Positions 38,036 through 47,365 of a DNA stretch of 64,000 nt are shown piece by piece (position 1 is the first letter of the stretch; every line of letters begins with the position of its first letter). Made by a program: the position numbers and the translations under genes. The stretch is from Alphaproteobacteria bacterium (GTDB taxonomy: Bacteria > Pseudomonadota > Alphaproteobacteria > Rhodobacterales > Rhodobacteraceae): positions 214,729-278,728 of the forward strand of contig JAUHZO010000004.1 of assembly GCA_030425925.1 (NCBI GenBank), given 5' to 3'. The notes under the pieces were generated by a model. It was not told the origin of the DNA and searched no databases. It was given only the letters and a program-made list of their open reading frames with translations.

Positions 38036-39340
38036 ATGGCTGATCTCTTTGACACCGCGCCCGAGGCCGATCCCACCGCCCGTCCGCTTGCCGACCGGCT
38101 GCGGCCGCAAAAGCTGGACGAGGTGATCGGCCAGGCGCAGGTGCTGGGGCCGGACGCGCCGCTTTCGGTGATGCTGAAGGCGGGCAGCCTGGGCTCGGTG
38201 ATCTTCTGGGGGCCGCCGGGTGTGGGCAAGACCACCATCGCGCGGCTTCTGGCCGACGCCACCGACCGGCATTTCGTCCAGATCAGCGCGATTTTCTCCG
38301 GCGTGGCCGAGCTGCGCAAGGTCTTTGACGCGGCAAGGCTGCGCCTCCGGCAGGGGCAGGGCACGCTGCTTTTCGTCGACGAGATCCACCGTTTCAACAA
38401 GGCGCAGCAGGACGGGTTCCTGCCGCATATGGAGGACGGGACGATCCTGCTGGTGGGGGCGACCACCGAGAACCCGTCTTTCGAGTTGAACGCCGCACTT
38501 CTCAGCCGAGCGCAGGTGCTGGTGCTGGAGCGGCTGTCGCTGGCGGATCTGGAGGGCCTCGTTCTGCGGGCGGAAGGTGCGCTGAAGCGCACCCTACCTC
38601 TGGACGCTCGGGCGCGCGCGGCTCTGCTGGACATGGCCGATGGCGACGGGCGGGCCTGCCTGAACCTCGTGGAACAGGTGATGTCCTGGCAGGTCGACGG
38701 CACGCTTGACTCCGACGCCCTGACGGCGCGGCTGATGAAGCGCGCGGCGCAATACGACAAGTCCGGCGACGGGCATTACAACCTGATCTCGGCCCTGCAC
38801 AAATCGGTGCGCGGATCGGACCCGGATGCCGCGCTTTACTGGTTCACCCGGATGCTGGAGGCGGGCGAAGATCCCCGCTTCCTTGCACGCCGGATCACGC
38901 GGATGGCGGTCGAGGATATCGGTCTTGCCGACCCGCAGGCGCAGGCGGTCTGCCTGCAAGGCTGGCAGACCTTCGAGCGGCTGGGCTCGCCCGAGGGCGA
39001 ACTGGCCCTCGCGCAGGCGCTTGTCTACATTGCGCTCGCCCCGAAGTCGAACGCCGTCTACACAGCCTACAAGGCTGCGCGGGCGGCGGCCAGACAGACC
39101 GGATCGCTGATGCCGCCCAAGCACATCCTGAACGCCCCGACCCGGCTGATGAAGGAACAGGGCTATGGCAAGGGCTATGCCTATGACCACGATGCCGAGG
39201 ACGGGTTCAGCGGGCAGGACTACTTTCCCGACGGCATGGACCGCGCCCGGTTCTACGATCCGGTGGATCGCGGGTTCGAGCGCGACATGCGCAAGCGTGT
39301 GGAGTATTTCGCAAAGCTTCGGGACAAGCGCAATTCCTAG
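38036..39340 (+). CDS. rarA: Replication-associated recombination protein A (AAA+ ATPase)
   Basis: The 434-residue protein is a RarA/MgsA/WRNIP1-type AAA+ ATPase acting at stalled replication forks. Walker A GPPGVGKT (59-66), Walker B LLFVDEIHR (111-119) and sensor NPSFELN are intact; a C-terminal oligomerisation domain ends KHILNAPTRLMKEQGYG...DYFPD. Codons for residues 181-188 (GALKRTLP) coincide with a REP-like palindrome. It starts 2 bases after the HtrA gene. Confidence 0.95.
   Translation: MADLFDTAPEADPTARPLADRLRPQKLDEVIGQAQVLGPDAPLSVMLKAGSLGSVIFWGPPGVGKTTIARLLADATDRHFVQISAIFSGVAELRKVFDAARLRLRQGQGTLLFVDEIHRFNKAQQDGFLPHMEDGTILLVGATTENPSFELNAALLSRAQVLVLERLSLADLEGLVLRAEGALKRTLPLDARARAALLDMADGDGRACLNLVEQVMSWQVDGTLDSDALTARLMKRAAQYDKSGDGHYNLISALHKSVRGSDPDAALYWFTRMLEAGEDPRFLARRITRMAVEDIGLADPQAQAVCLQGWQTFERLGSPEGELALAQALVYIALAPKSNAVYTAYKAARAAARQTGSLMPPKHILNAPTRLMKEQGYGKGYAYDHDAEDGFSGQDYFPDGMDRARFYDPVDRGFERDMRKRVEYFAKLRDKRNS
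38576..38597 (-). repeat. REP-like palindrome inside the rarA reading frame
   Basis: The plus strand shows GGTGCGC, loop TGAA, GCGCACC and CTAC. Including the following CTC, 24 of 25 bases match the intergenic copy at 34662. It is in frame within rarA and encodes GALKRTLP. Confidence 0.68.
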
Positions 39341-39407
39341 CGAGGCCGCCCGGCAGGGCGGATGAGCGGCGCTTGACAAGGCGCGGGCACGGCGTCATCC
39401 CGCGCGC

Positions 39408-39767
39408 ATGACCCTGCTGCATGTCGCCGCCGGAGGCGCGCTTGGTGCCGTCCTGCGATACCTCTTTGCCCTGTCCGTGACCTTTCCCTACGCGACCGTG
39501 ATCGTGAACGTGGTGGGAAGCTTCGTCATGGGTGTGGCCTTTGTCCTTCTGGCCGAGACCGCCGTTGCGGGCGGCGAGCGCTGGCAGCCGCTGGTGATGA
39601 CCGGCCTTCTGGGCGGGTTCACCACCTTTTCGGCCTTCTCACTCGACACGCTGAAACTGGTGCAGGCAGACCAGGGCCTCGCTGCGGCGGCCTATGTGTT
39701 TGGCACGGTGCTGGCCTGCCTTGCGGCGGTGGCCCTGGGCGTCGCCCTGACAAGGAGCCTGACATGA
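39408..39767 (+). CDS. crcB: Fluoride exporter CrcB
   Basis: The 119-residue protein is a full-length CrcB/Fluc dimeric fluoride channel with four membrane helices. GALGAVLRYL, NVVGSFVMG and GGFTTFSAFS with its pore phenylalanines are present. No fluoride riboswitch was recognised upstream. The ATGA overlap couples it to the pseudouridine synthase gene. Confidence 0.95.
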   Translation: MTLLHVAAGGALGAVLRYLFALSVTFPYATVIVNVVGSFVMGVAFVLLAETAVAGGERWQPLVMTGLLGGFTTFSAFSLDTLKLVQADQGLAAAAYVFGTVLACLAAVALGVALTRSLT

Positions 39768-40807
39768 GCCGCGTTCAAACCATTACGGTCGGTCCGGGCG
39801 ATGGCGACCAGCGGCTCGACCGTTGGCTGAAACGGCTGTTCCCGCATGTTGCGCAAGGCCGTATCGAAAAAATGTGCCGCAAGGGCGATCTGCGCGTGGA
39901 CGGTGGCCGGGTCAAGGCCTCGACCCGGCTGGAGGTCGGCCAGCAGGTGCGCATCCCGCCTTTGCCCGAACCGGGGCAGGTGGAGGCCGCGCCGAAACCA
40001 AGGGTCGGCGAGGCCGATGCGCGGCTGATCCGCGACGCGGTGATCTGGCAGGACGATCACATCATCGCCCTCAACAAGCCCCCCGGCCTCGCCACGCAGG
40101 GCGGCAGCGGGCAGACGCGTCATGTGGACGGCCTTGCCGAGGCGTTGACCTTTGGCAAGGACGACAAGCCGCGGCTGGTGCACCGGCTCGACAAGGACAC
40201 CTCGGGCGTCCTGCTCCTGGCGCGCTCGCGCGAGGTGGCGGCGGGGCTGACCGCGGCGATTCGGCACAAGGCCACGCGCAAGATCTACTGGGCGCTCGTG
40301 GCCGGTGTGCCCACGCCCTATCTGGGCGAAATCCGCTATGGTCTGGTCAAGGCGCCCGGTCACGGGCGCGGTGGCGAGGGCGAAAAGATGCGCTGCGTGC
40401 ACCCGCGCGAGGTAGACGAGACCGAGGGCGCAAAACGCGCGCACACCCTCTACGCCACGCTCTACCGCGTCGCCAGCCGCGCCGCCTGGGTGGCGATGGA
40501 GCCGATCACCGGCCGCACCCACCAGCTGCGCGCGCACATGGCCGAGATCGGCCATCCCATCATCGGCGACGGCAAATACGGCGGCTCGGGGCAGGAGAAC
40601 CTGGGCGATGGCTGGGGCGCGCAGCTGGGTGGTGTGATCTCGAAAAAGCTGCACCTGCATGCCCGCCTGATGGCCTTTGAACACCCCGTCACACGCAAGC
40701 CCGTCAAGATCACCGCGCCCTTGCCCGCCCATATGGCCGCCAGTTGGGAGACCCTGGGCTGGGAAGAGGATTTCGCCGACGAAGACCCGTTCGAGAGCCT
40801 GCTGTGA
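39764..40807 (+). CDS. RluA-family pseudouridine synthase (RluC-like)
   Basis: The 347-residue protein has an N-terminal S4 RNA-binding domain (about 10-75) and a catalytic domain with HRLDKDTSGVLLLARS, which contains the essential Asp. GRTHQLRAHM completes the family signature. It most likely modifies 23S rRNA like RluC. It overlaps crcB by 4 bases and the HAD gene by 4 bases. Confidence 0.92.
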   Translation: MSRVQTITVGPGDGDQRLDRWLKRLFPHVAQGRIEKMCRKGDLRVDGGRVKASTRLEVGQQVRIPPLPEPGQVEAAPKPRVGEADARLIRDAVIWQDDHIIALNKPPGLATQGGSGQTRHVDGLAEALTFGKDDKPRLVHRLDKDTSGVLLLARSREVAAGLTAAIRHKATRKIYWALVAGVPTPYLGEIRYGLVKAPGHGRGGEGEKMRCVHPREVDETEGAKRAHTLYATLYRVASRAAWVAMEPITGRTHQLRAHMAEIGHPIIGDGKYGGSGQENLGDGWGAQLGGVISKKLHLHARLMAFEHPVTRKPVKITAPLPAHMAASWETLGWEEDFADEDPFESLL

Positions 40808-41484
40808 CCGATCTGCGCCTCGTGATCTTCGATGTCGACGGGACCCTGGTGGACAGCCAGGGCGATATCCTTGCCGCCATGAGCGCCGCGTTCGACAGGG
40901 CCGGGCGGCCCGCGCCTGCGCGCGAAGACGTGCTGGCCATCGTCGGCCTGTCCCTGTCCGAAGCGATGCGCCAGCTGGCCCCCGAGGCCGACCGCGACAC
41001 GCGCCGCGCCATGGTTGCCCGCTACAAGGAAACCTATGCCAGCCTGCGCGCAGAAGGCGGCGTGGCCGTGTCCTCACCGCTATACCCGCATGTGCGGGGC
41101 GTGCTGGAGGCGCTGCATGCCGAGCCGGAAACGCTGCTGGGCGTCGCCACCGGCAAATCGCGGCGCGGCCTCGACACGTTGGTCGACGGGCACGACCTGC
41201 GCCGGCTTTTCGTCACGCTGCAATGCGCCGACGATCACCCGTCGAAACCGCATCCGGCGATGCTGCGCGCCGCCCTGTCCGACACCGGCGTCGAGGCCGC
41301 ACGCGCGGTGATGGTGGGCGACACCAGCTATGACATGGAGATGGCCCGCGCCGCGGGCCTTCTGGCCATCGGCGTCAGCTGGGGCTATCACCCGCGCGAC
41401 CGGCTGGGTGACGCACATCTTGTGATCGACGATATCCGCCTTCTGCCGGGGCTGTTGCAGCAGATATGGGATCAGACGGGATGA
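40804..41484 (+). CDS. HAD-family hydrolase (phosphoglycolate phosphatase-like)
   Basis: The 226-residue protein starts with GTG overlapping the previous stop (GTGA). HAD motif I DVDGTLVDS, motif II ATGKS, motif III around KPHPAML and motif IV VMVGDTSYDMEMARAAG are intact. A helical cap lies between motifs I and II. It is a small-molecule phosphatase; phosphoglycolate or nucleotide monophosphates are plausible substrates. Confidence 0.9.
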   Translation: MTDLRLVIFDVDGTLVDSQGDILAAMSAAFDRAGRPAPAREDVLAIVGLSLSEAMRQLAPEADRDTRRAMVARYKETYASLRAEGGVAVSSPLYPHVRGVLEALHAEPETLLGVATGKSRRGLDTLVDGHDLRRLFVTLQCADDHPSKPHPAMLRAALSDTGVEAARAVMVGDTSYDMEMARAAGLLAIGVSWGYHPRDRLGDAHLVIDDIRLLPGLLQQIWDQTG

Positions 41485-42200
41485 GCGAATGGGCGATGCG
41501 GCGGTTCTGGACCAGGGCCGAGGTGGCCGAGGCCGACACCGGCTTTACGGTCACGCTGGACGGGCGGTCGGTCAAGACCCCGGCCAAGGCGCTGCTTGCG
41601 GTGCCGACCCGCGGGCTGGCCGAAGAAATCGCCGCGGAATGGGCCGCGCAGGTGGAAAAGGTAGACCCGGCCACCATGCCCTTTACCCGAATGTCCAATT
41701 CTGCGCTGGACAAGGTCGCGGTCCAGCATGCCGAGGTCGCCGACATGCTGGCAGCCTATGGCGACAGCGATCTGCTGTGCTACCGCGCCGACCATCCCGA
41801 AGAACTGGTGTTGCGGCAACAGACCGCCTGGGACCCGATGCTGGATTGGGCCGCCGACGCGCTGGGCGCGCGGCTGGTGCCGCGCACCGGCATCATGCAC
41901 GCCCCCCAGGACAGGGCCGCGCTTGAGGCGCTTTCGCAAAAGGTACACGCATTAAGCGATTTCGAACTCGCGGCCTTTCACGATCTTGTCTCGCTCACCG
42001 GGTCCTTGATCCTGGGATTTGCCGCCATCGCGGAAACAGACCGTCCCGAAGAGATCTGGGCGCTGTCGCGTGTCGACGAAACCTGGCAGGAAGAGCAATG
42101 GGGCTTCGACGAAGAAGCACGCGATATCGCGGAGTTGAAGCGGCAGGCGTTTGTGCACGCGTTCCGTTTCCACGGCCTTGCAACTGGTAAACAGGTTTAG
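41481..42200 (+). CDS. ATP12-family chaperone (F1-ATPase assembly)
   Basis: The 239-residue protein belongs to the ATP12 family, which in mitochondria chaperones the F1 alpha subunit; alphaproteobacteria carry homologues. FTVTLDGRSVKTPAKALLAVPT, DPATMPFTRMSNSALDKV and WDPMLDWAADALG are typical. The start at 41481 overlaps the HAD stop by 4 bases; a longer form from 41466 is less likely. Confidence 0.92.
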   Translation: MSEWAMRRFWTRAEVAEADTGFTVTLDGRSVKTPAKALLAVPTRGLAEEIAAEWAAQVEKVDPATMPFTRMSNSALDKVAVQHAEVADMLAAYGDSDLLCYRADHPEELVLRQQTAWDPMLDWAADALGARLVPRTGIMHAPQDRAALEALSQKVHALSDFELAAFHDLVSLTGSLILGFAAIAETDRPEEIWALSRVDETWQEEQWGFDEEARDIAELKRQAFVHAFRFHGLATGKQV

Positions 42201-42263
42201 GAAATACCGCTTTCTTTCTCACCGACCTGCCAAAAATCGCGCCTGTTTTCCGGGCAAGTCGGG

Positions 42264-42290
42264 TTGACCTCGTCCAAAGATTGCTAGCAT
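42264..42290 (+). promoter_or_regulatory. Candidate promoter of aapJQMP
   Basis: TTGACC (42264-42269) and TAGCAT (42285-42290) are 15 bases apart, which is short. The leader that follows holds an AGAAGGG/CCCTTCT hairpin and a CCGCCCGG/CCGGGCGG hairpin before the aapJ ribosome-binding site. The promoter call is tentative. Confidence 0.4.
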
Positions 42291-42389
42291 TCTTTGACAC
42301 GCAGAAGGGGCATGGCCCTTCTACGCTTGTAGCCGCCCGGCCCCGGGCGGGGAATCCGCCGAAGTGCGGAACAACAGGAAGAGGTAAAG

Positions 42390-43406
42390 ATGAAAACCAC
42401 TCTTATGCTCGGCGCAATGACCGTGGCCGGCCTTGCGGCTGGTGCGGCTGCTGCTGCCACTCTCGATGACGTCAAGGCACGCGGCAAGCTGAACTGCGGC
42501 GTGACCACCGGTCTGGTGGGCTTTGCTGCTCCGGATGCCGATGGTGAATGGCAGGGCTTTGACGTCGGCGTCTGCCGCGCCGTGGCCGCCGCCGTTCTGG
42601 GTGACGCGAGCGCCGTCGAATTCGTCCCGACCACCGGCAAGACCCGTTTCACGGCGCTGGCCTCGGGCGAGATCGACTTGCTGGCCCGCAACACCACCTG
42701 GACCTTCAGCCGCGATGTCGACCTGAAGTTCGAATTCGTGGGCATCAACTACTATGACGGCCAGGGCTTCATGGTTCCCAAGGAACTGGGCGTGTCCTCG
42801 GCCAAGGAACTCGACGGCGCCACCGTCTGCATCCAGACCGGCACCACGACCGAGCTGAACCTGGCGGATTTCTTCCGCACCAACAACATCAGCTACGAGC
42901 CGGTTCCGATCGAAACCAACGCCGAAGCGCAGCCGCTCTACCTGGAAGGTGCTTGCGACGTCTACACCACCGACGCCTCGGGCCTGGCCGCGACCCGCGC
43001 CGCGTTCGAGAACCCCGGTGATCACGTCGTCCTGCCGGAAATCATCTCGAAAGAGCCGCTGGGCCCGCTGGTCCGCCATGGCGACAATGACTGGGGCGAC
43101 ATCGCGCGCTGGACCCTGAACGCGCTGATCGCAGCCGAAGAACTCGGTGTGACCTCGGCCAATATCGACGAACTGGCCGCCGGCACCAACAACCCGGAAA
43201 TCAATCGTCTTCTGGGCACCGAAGGCACCCTGGGCGAAATGCTGGGCCTGGACGCCCAGTGGGCCGTGCGCGCCATCAAGGCCGGCGGCAACTATGGCGA
43301 ACTGTTCGAAAAGAACATCGGCGAAAACACCCCGATCGGCCTGGCGCGCGGCCTGAACGCGCAGTGGACCGATGGCGGCCTGCTCTACAGCCCGCCGTTC
43401 CGTTGA
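42390..43406 (+). CDS. aapJ: General L-amino-acid ABC transporter, substrate-binding protein
   Basis: The 338-residue periplasmic protein has a signal peptide (about residues 1-22, MKTTLMLGAMTVAGLAAGAA) and the class-specific CGVTTGLVGFAAPD, GFDVGVCRAVAAA and LLARNTTWTFSRD segments of AapJ/BztA. It captures a broad range of L-amino acids. AGGAAGAGGT precedes the start. A strong hairpin after it separates it from aapQ. Confidence 0.96.
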   Translation: MKTTLMLGAMTVAGLAAGAAAAATLDDVKARGKLNCGVTTGLVGFAAPDADGEWQGFDVGVCRAVAAAVLGDASAVEFVPTTGKTRFTALASGEIDLLARNTTWTFSRDVDLKFEFVGINYYDGQGFMVPKELGVSSAKELDGATVCIQTGTTTELNLADFFRTNNISYEPVPIETNAEAQPLYLEGACDVYTTDASGLAATRAAFENPGDHVVLPEIISKEPLGPLVRHGDNDWGDIARWTLNALIAAEELGVTSANIDELAAGTNNPEINRLLGTEGTLGEMLGLDAQWAVRAIKAGGNYGELFEKNIGENTPIGLARGLNAQWTDGGLLYSPPFR

Positions 43407-43416
43407 TCCGATTAGG

Positions 43417-43444
43417 AAAGGGCGCGGTCACACCGCGCCCTTTT
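43417..43444 (+). terminator. Hairpin/terminator between aapJ and aapQ
   Basis: A perfect 12-base stem AAAGGGCGCGGT / ACCGCGCCCTTT closes on CAC and ends in TTTT. Such structures after binding-protein genes usually cause partial termination or protect the 3' end, giving more binding protein than permease. Confidence 0.85.
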
Positions 43445-43537
43445 GCTATCCCGAAACAACAATAAGCGCCGTCGCCGGGCAACAGACACGGAGAGCGTGC
43501 GGAGCCCCGGTGCACATGGCCCAACAGGGAAATCCGT

Positions 43538-44767
43538 ATGTCGACCCTCTCCGACCCTCCGGCGGAGTCGTTCCAGCTGTCGCAGCTGTTGAATGACACG
43601 AGATACCGCTCTTACACATTCCAGTTCATCGCGCTGATCCTGCTGATCCTGGCCATGGCCTGGCTGGGATACAATCTGGCGCAGAACCTTGCCGCCGCGG
43701 GCCTGAACATCAGCTACGAGTTCCTCGGAGAGCCCGCCGGCTACGACATCAACCAGCGCCTGATCGAGTATGACAGCCAGTCCACACATTGGCGCGCGGC
43801 CATCGTGGGCGTGCTGAACACCCTGCTTGTGGCGGTTCTGGGCTGTTTCATGGCCACGGTCATCGGGGTTGTCGTCGGCGTGCTGCGCCTGTCCAAGAAC
43901 TGGCTGGTCAGCAAGATCATGGCCATCTATGTCGAGATCTTCCGCAACGTGCCGGTACTGATCTGGATCCTGATCATCATGGCGGTGTTCGTGGCGATCC
44001 TGCCGCAGCCGCGCGATTTCCGCGGCGACGATCCCGCCGCCAGCATGGTTCTTGACCTGTTTGCCTTCACCGGGCGCGGCTTTTACCTGCCCCGCCCCTA
44101 TTTCACCGTGGAATGGGCCAGCGGCGGCACCGGCTGGCTGGTGGTTCTGGCGGTGCTTGTCGGCAGCTTCTTCGGTGCGCGCGCGCTGGCGAAATGGGCG
44201 ACGGCCACGCAAGAGGCAACGGGCCAGCGCCCGACCACCTGGTATTTCACCCTTGGCATCTGGTTCGTGCCGCTGGCCTTCGTGCTGCTGGTGATGGGGC
44301 TGGCCTGGGACATTCCGGCGCTGAAGGGCTTCAACTTCCAGGGCGGCATCTTCATGCGCAACTCGCTGATTGCGCTGACCTTCGCGCTGGCCATCTACAC
44401 CGCGGCCTTCATCGCTGAAAACGTCCGCGCGGGGATCCTCGCGATCTCGAAGGGCCAGACCGAAGCGGCGGCCTCGTTGGGGCTGCGGCCGAACCGGATC
44501 ATGAACCTTGTGATCCTGCCGCAGGCGCTGCGGGTGATCATCCCGCCGCTGATCTCGCAATACCTGAACCTGACCAAGAACTCCTCGCTCGCCATCGCGG
44601 TGGGGTATATGGACCTGACTGGCACGCTGGGCGGCATCACGCTGAACCAGACCGGCCGCGCCATCGAGGCGGTGCTGCTGCTGATGCTGTTCTACCTGAC
44701 GATCAGCCTGTCGATCTCGTTCATCATGAACATCTACAACAACTCCGTGAAGCTGAAGGAGCGCTGA
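43538..44767 (+). CDS. aapQ: General L-amino-acid ABC transporter, permease AapQ
   Basis: The 409-residue inner-membrane protein has a long N-terminal extension and the amino-acid permease core with the EAAASLGLRPNRIMNLVILPQALR coupling loop. It forms the channel with AapM. The start at 43538 (MSTLSDPPAESFQ) follows a long spacer after the terminator hairpin. aapM begins 3 bases after the stop. Confidence 0.95.
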   Translation: MSTLSDPPAESFQLSQLLNDTRYRSYTFQFIALILLILAMAWLGYNLAQNLAAAGLNISYEFLGEPAGYDINQRLIEYDSQSTHWRAAIVGVLNTLLVAVLGCFMATVIGVVVGVLRLSKNWLVSKIMAIYVEIFRNVPVLIWILIIMAVFVAILPQPRDFRGDDPAASMVLDLFAFTGRGFYLPRPYFTVEWASGGTGWLVVLAVLVGSFFGARALAKWATATQEATGQRPTTWYFTLGIWFVPLAFVLLVMGLAWDIPALKGFNFQGGIFMRNSLIALTFALAIYTAAFIAENVRAGILAISKGQTEAAASLGLRPNRIMNLVILPQALRVIIPPLISQYLNLTKNSSLAIAVGYMDLTGTLGGITLNQTGRAIEAVLLLMLFYLTISLSISFIMNIYNNSVKLKER

Positions 44768-44770
44768 GCC

Positions 44771-46060
44771 ATGGCCGACAAATCCATCGCCTTCGTGCGC
44801 ACCGAGATGCTGCCGCAACAGGCCCCGCCGGCCTCGCAAAGCGGCGTGATCAAATGGGTGCGCGAGAACCTGTTTCCCGATGTTCTGAACTCGATCCTGA
44901 CCCTGGTCGCGCTCTACTTCATCTACAAGATCGTGGCCGGGGCGTGGCCGTGGCTTTCCAACGGCATCTGGACGACCTCTTCGCTGGCCGAGTGCCGCGA
45001 AATCCTTGATGGCGCGACGGGGGGCTGCTTTTCGGTCCTGACGGAACGCTGGAACCAGCTGCTGTTCGGCTTCACCTACCCGACCGAGGAATACTGGCGT
45101 CCCACGCTGGCCTTTGTCCTGCTGTTCGTGGCCGCCGCGCCGCTGCTCTTTGCCATGTATGTGCCGCGGCAGGTGCTGTACTTTACCGCACTGTACCCCT
45201 TCCTCGCCTACTGGCTGATCTGGGGCGGCACCATCCTGATCCCCATCGTGGCCATTGCCGGGTTCGTGGTGGGCTATCTCGCCTTCACCCGGGTCGAGCG
45301 GCAAAGCTTTGCCATGGGGCTGCTCGCGGCCGTGGTGGCGGCGGCGCTGACCTGGTGGATCGGCGGATTTGTCAGCGGAGCGCTGTCGGGCTTCGTCGCT
45401 CTGCCCGAGGTGCCCAGCCGCGACATCGGCGGGTTCATGCTGAACTTCATCCTGGGTGTGGTCTGCGTGTCGCTGTCGTTGCCACTGGGCATCGTGCTGG
45501 CGCTGGGGCGACAATCGGACATGCCGATCATCCGCATCATCTGCGTGGTGTTCATCGAGTTCATCCGCGGCGTGCCGCTGATCACGCTGCTGTTCGTCGC
45601 GAACGTGGTGCTGGCCTATTTCCTGCCTCCGGGCACGAATTTCGACCTGATCCTGCGGGTGATCATCATGATCACGCTGTTCTCGGCCGCCTACATCGCC
45701 GAGGTGATCCGCGGGGGCCTTGCCGCCCTGCCGCGCGGTCAATACGAGGCAGCGGACAGTCTGGGCCTCGATTATGCACAGTCCATGCGGCTGATCATCA
45801 TGCCGCAGGCGCTCAAGATCTCGATCCCCGGCATCGTGAACGTGGCGGTGGGGCTGTTCAAGGACACCACACTGGTCTCGGTCATCTCGATGTTCGACCT
45901 CGTGGGCATGATCCGCGGGCCGATCCTGGCCTCGACCGAATGGAACGGTGTCTATTGGGAGCTTTGGGGCTTTGCCATCCTGATGTTCTTCCCGATCTGC
46001 TACGGCATCTCGCAGTACTCACAATGGCTCGAGCGGCAGCTCGCCACAGACCATCGCTAA
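44771..46060 (+). CDS. aapM: General L-amino-acid ABC transporter, permease AapM
   Basis: The 429-residue inner-membrane protein is the second permease. It has several N-terminal helices not found in simple permeases and a C-terminal core with YEAADSLGLDYAQSMRLIIMPQALK-type coupling loop. aapP follows after 12 bases with AAGGAGACC. Confidence 0.95.
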   Translation: MADKSIAFVRTEMLPQQAPPASQSGVIKWVRENLFPDVLNSILTLVALYFIYKIVAGAWPWLSNGIWTTSSLAECREILDGATGGCFSVLTERWNQLLFGFTYPTEEYWRPTLAFVLLFVAAAPLLFAMYVPRQVLYFTALYPFLAYWLIWGGTILIPIVAIAGFVVGYLAFTRVERQSFAMGLLAAVVAAALTWWIGGFVSGALSGFVALPEVPSRDIGGFMLNFILGVVCVSLSLPLGIVLALGRQSDMPIIRIICVVFIEFIRGVPLITLLFVANVVLAYFLPPGTNFDLILRVIIMITLFSAAYIAEVIRGGLAALPRGQYEAADSLGLDYAQSMRLIIMPQALKISIPGIVNVAVGLFKDTTLVSVISMFDLVGMIRGPILASTEWNGVYWELWGFAILMFFPICYGISQYSQWLERQLATDHR

Positions 46061-46072
46061 GGAGACCACCCC

Positions 46073-46858
46073 ATGAACGAAGTTCTCCCCGAAACGCACA
46101 ACGTGGAAATGACCGTCTCGGACGAGGTGGCGATCCAGATCGAGGCGATGAACAAGTGGTACGGCACGTTCCACGTGCTGCGCGACATCAACCTGACGGT
46201 CTATGCCGGCGAACGCATCGTCATCGCGGGCCCGTCCGGGTCGGGCAAGTCCACGCTGATCCGCTGCATCAACGCGCTGGAAGAGCACCAGAAGGGCCGG
46301 ATCGAGGTGGACGGGACGCTGCTGTCCTCGGACATCAAGAACATCGACCGCATCCGGTCCGAGGTTGGCATGGTGTTCCAGCACTTCAACCTGTTCCCGC
46401 ATCTGACCATTCTTGAAAACTGCACGCTGGCCCCGATCTGGGTGCGCAAGGTGCCCAAGCGCGAAGCCGAGGAAACGGCGATGCATTTCCTGGAAAAGGT
46501 GAAGATCCCCGAACAAGCGAACAAATATCCCGGCCAGCTGTCGGGGGGTCAGCAGCAGCGTGTGGCGATTGCCCGCTCGCTCTGCATGCGCCCGCGGATC
46601 ATGCTGTTCGACGAGCCGACCTCGGCGCTGGACCCGGAGATGATCAAGGAAGTGCTGGATACCATGGTGTCACTGGCCGAGGAAGGCATGACCATGCTCT
46701 GCGTGACGCACGAGATGGGCTTTGCCCGGCAGGTGGCGAACCGTGTGATCTTCATGGACCAGGGCCAGATCGTGGAGCAGAACGAACCCGAAGAGTTCTT
46801 CCTGAACCCGCAGAACGAACGCACCAAGCTGTTCCTGAGCCAGATCCTGGGGCACTGA
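46073..46858 (+). CDS. aapP: General L-amino-acid ABC transporter, ATPase AapP
   Basis: The 261-residue ATPase powers the AapJQM system. Walker [10 protein letters not shown] (about 58-66), signature [15 protein letters not shown], Walker [14 protein letters not shown] and the H-loop CVTHEMGFA are intact. The N-terminal 20 residues are an acidic extension. It is the last gene of the operon and converges on the sixA-like gene. Confidence 0.97.
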   Translation: MNEVLPETHNVEMTVSDEVAIQIEAMNKWYGTFHVLRDINLTVYAGERIVIAGPSGSGKSTLIRCINALEEHQKGRIEVDGTLLSSDIKNIDRIRSEVGMVFQHFNLFPHLTILENCTLAPIWVRKVPKREAEETAMHFLEKVKIPEQANKYPGQLSGGQQQRVAIARSLCMRPRIMLFDEPTSALDPEMIKEVLDTMVSLAEEGMTMLCVTHEMGFARQVANRVIFMDQGQIVEQNEPEEFFLNPQNERTKLFLSQILGH

Positions 46859-46873
46859 GCCCGGCGGCGCGGC

Positions 46874-47365
46874 CTATTTCTGCATCAGTTCGCGCGGTAC
46901 CACGAAATCGACGACCTGCCCGTTCCCGACGGGCAGGTCGTGCCATGTCTGGCTGTCGAAATCCACGATCAGGGTCGCCCCGGTGGGATAGTCGGCAAAA
47001 CGGGGATGGTCGGGGGCGATGGCGGGCAGCATCGCGGCGCATTCGGCAATGCCGGGATTGTGGCCGATCATCAGAACGCTGTCGCCCGCGGCATCGCCCA
47101 GCACATCCAGCATGGTCCCGGGTTCGGCGTGGTACAGCGCGGGCACAAGGCACATGGGCGCGTCCATCTCCAGCCCCTCCCAGGTTTCGCGTGTGCGCCG
47201 CGCGGCCGAAACCAGCGCCTCGTCCGGCAGGTGGCCGCGGGCCTTCAGCCACCGCCCCAGCAGCCGCGCGCTGCGCTGGCCGCGCAGGTTCAGCGGGCGG
47301 TCGATGTCCGGTTCGGAAAACGCCCAGTCGGACTTGGCGTGGCGCATCAGGATCAGGCGTTTCAT
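46874..47365 (-). CDS. Histidine phosphatase family protein (SixA-like)
   Basis: The 163-residue protein carries the catalytic RHG motif as LMRHAKSDW (H9) and the second His in MIGHNPG. This short branch includes SixA phosphohistidine phosphatase. The start at 47365 gives the standard N-terminus [11 protein letters not shown] and overlaps the ferredoxin-like gene by 4 bases. The target is unknown. Confidence 0.9.
   Translation of the reverse strand: MKRLILMRHAKSDWAFSEPDIDRPLNLRGQRSARLLGRWLKARGHLPDEALVSAARRTRETWEGLEMDAPMCLVPALYHAEPGTMLDVLGDAAGDSVLMIGHNPGIAECAAMLPAIAPDHPRFADYPTGATLIVDFDSQTWHDLPVGNGQVVDFVVPRELMQK

Noticed and set aside
39341..39407. Possible fluoride riboswitch upstream of crcB
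   Set aside because: The gap is only 67 bases and lacks the conserved core of the crcB motif.
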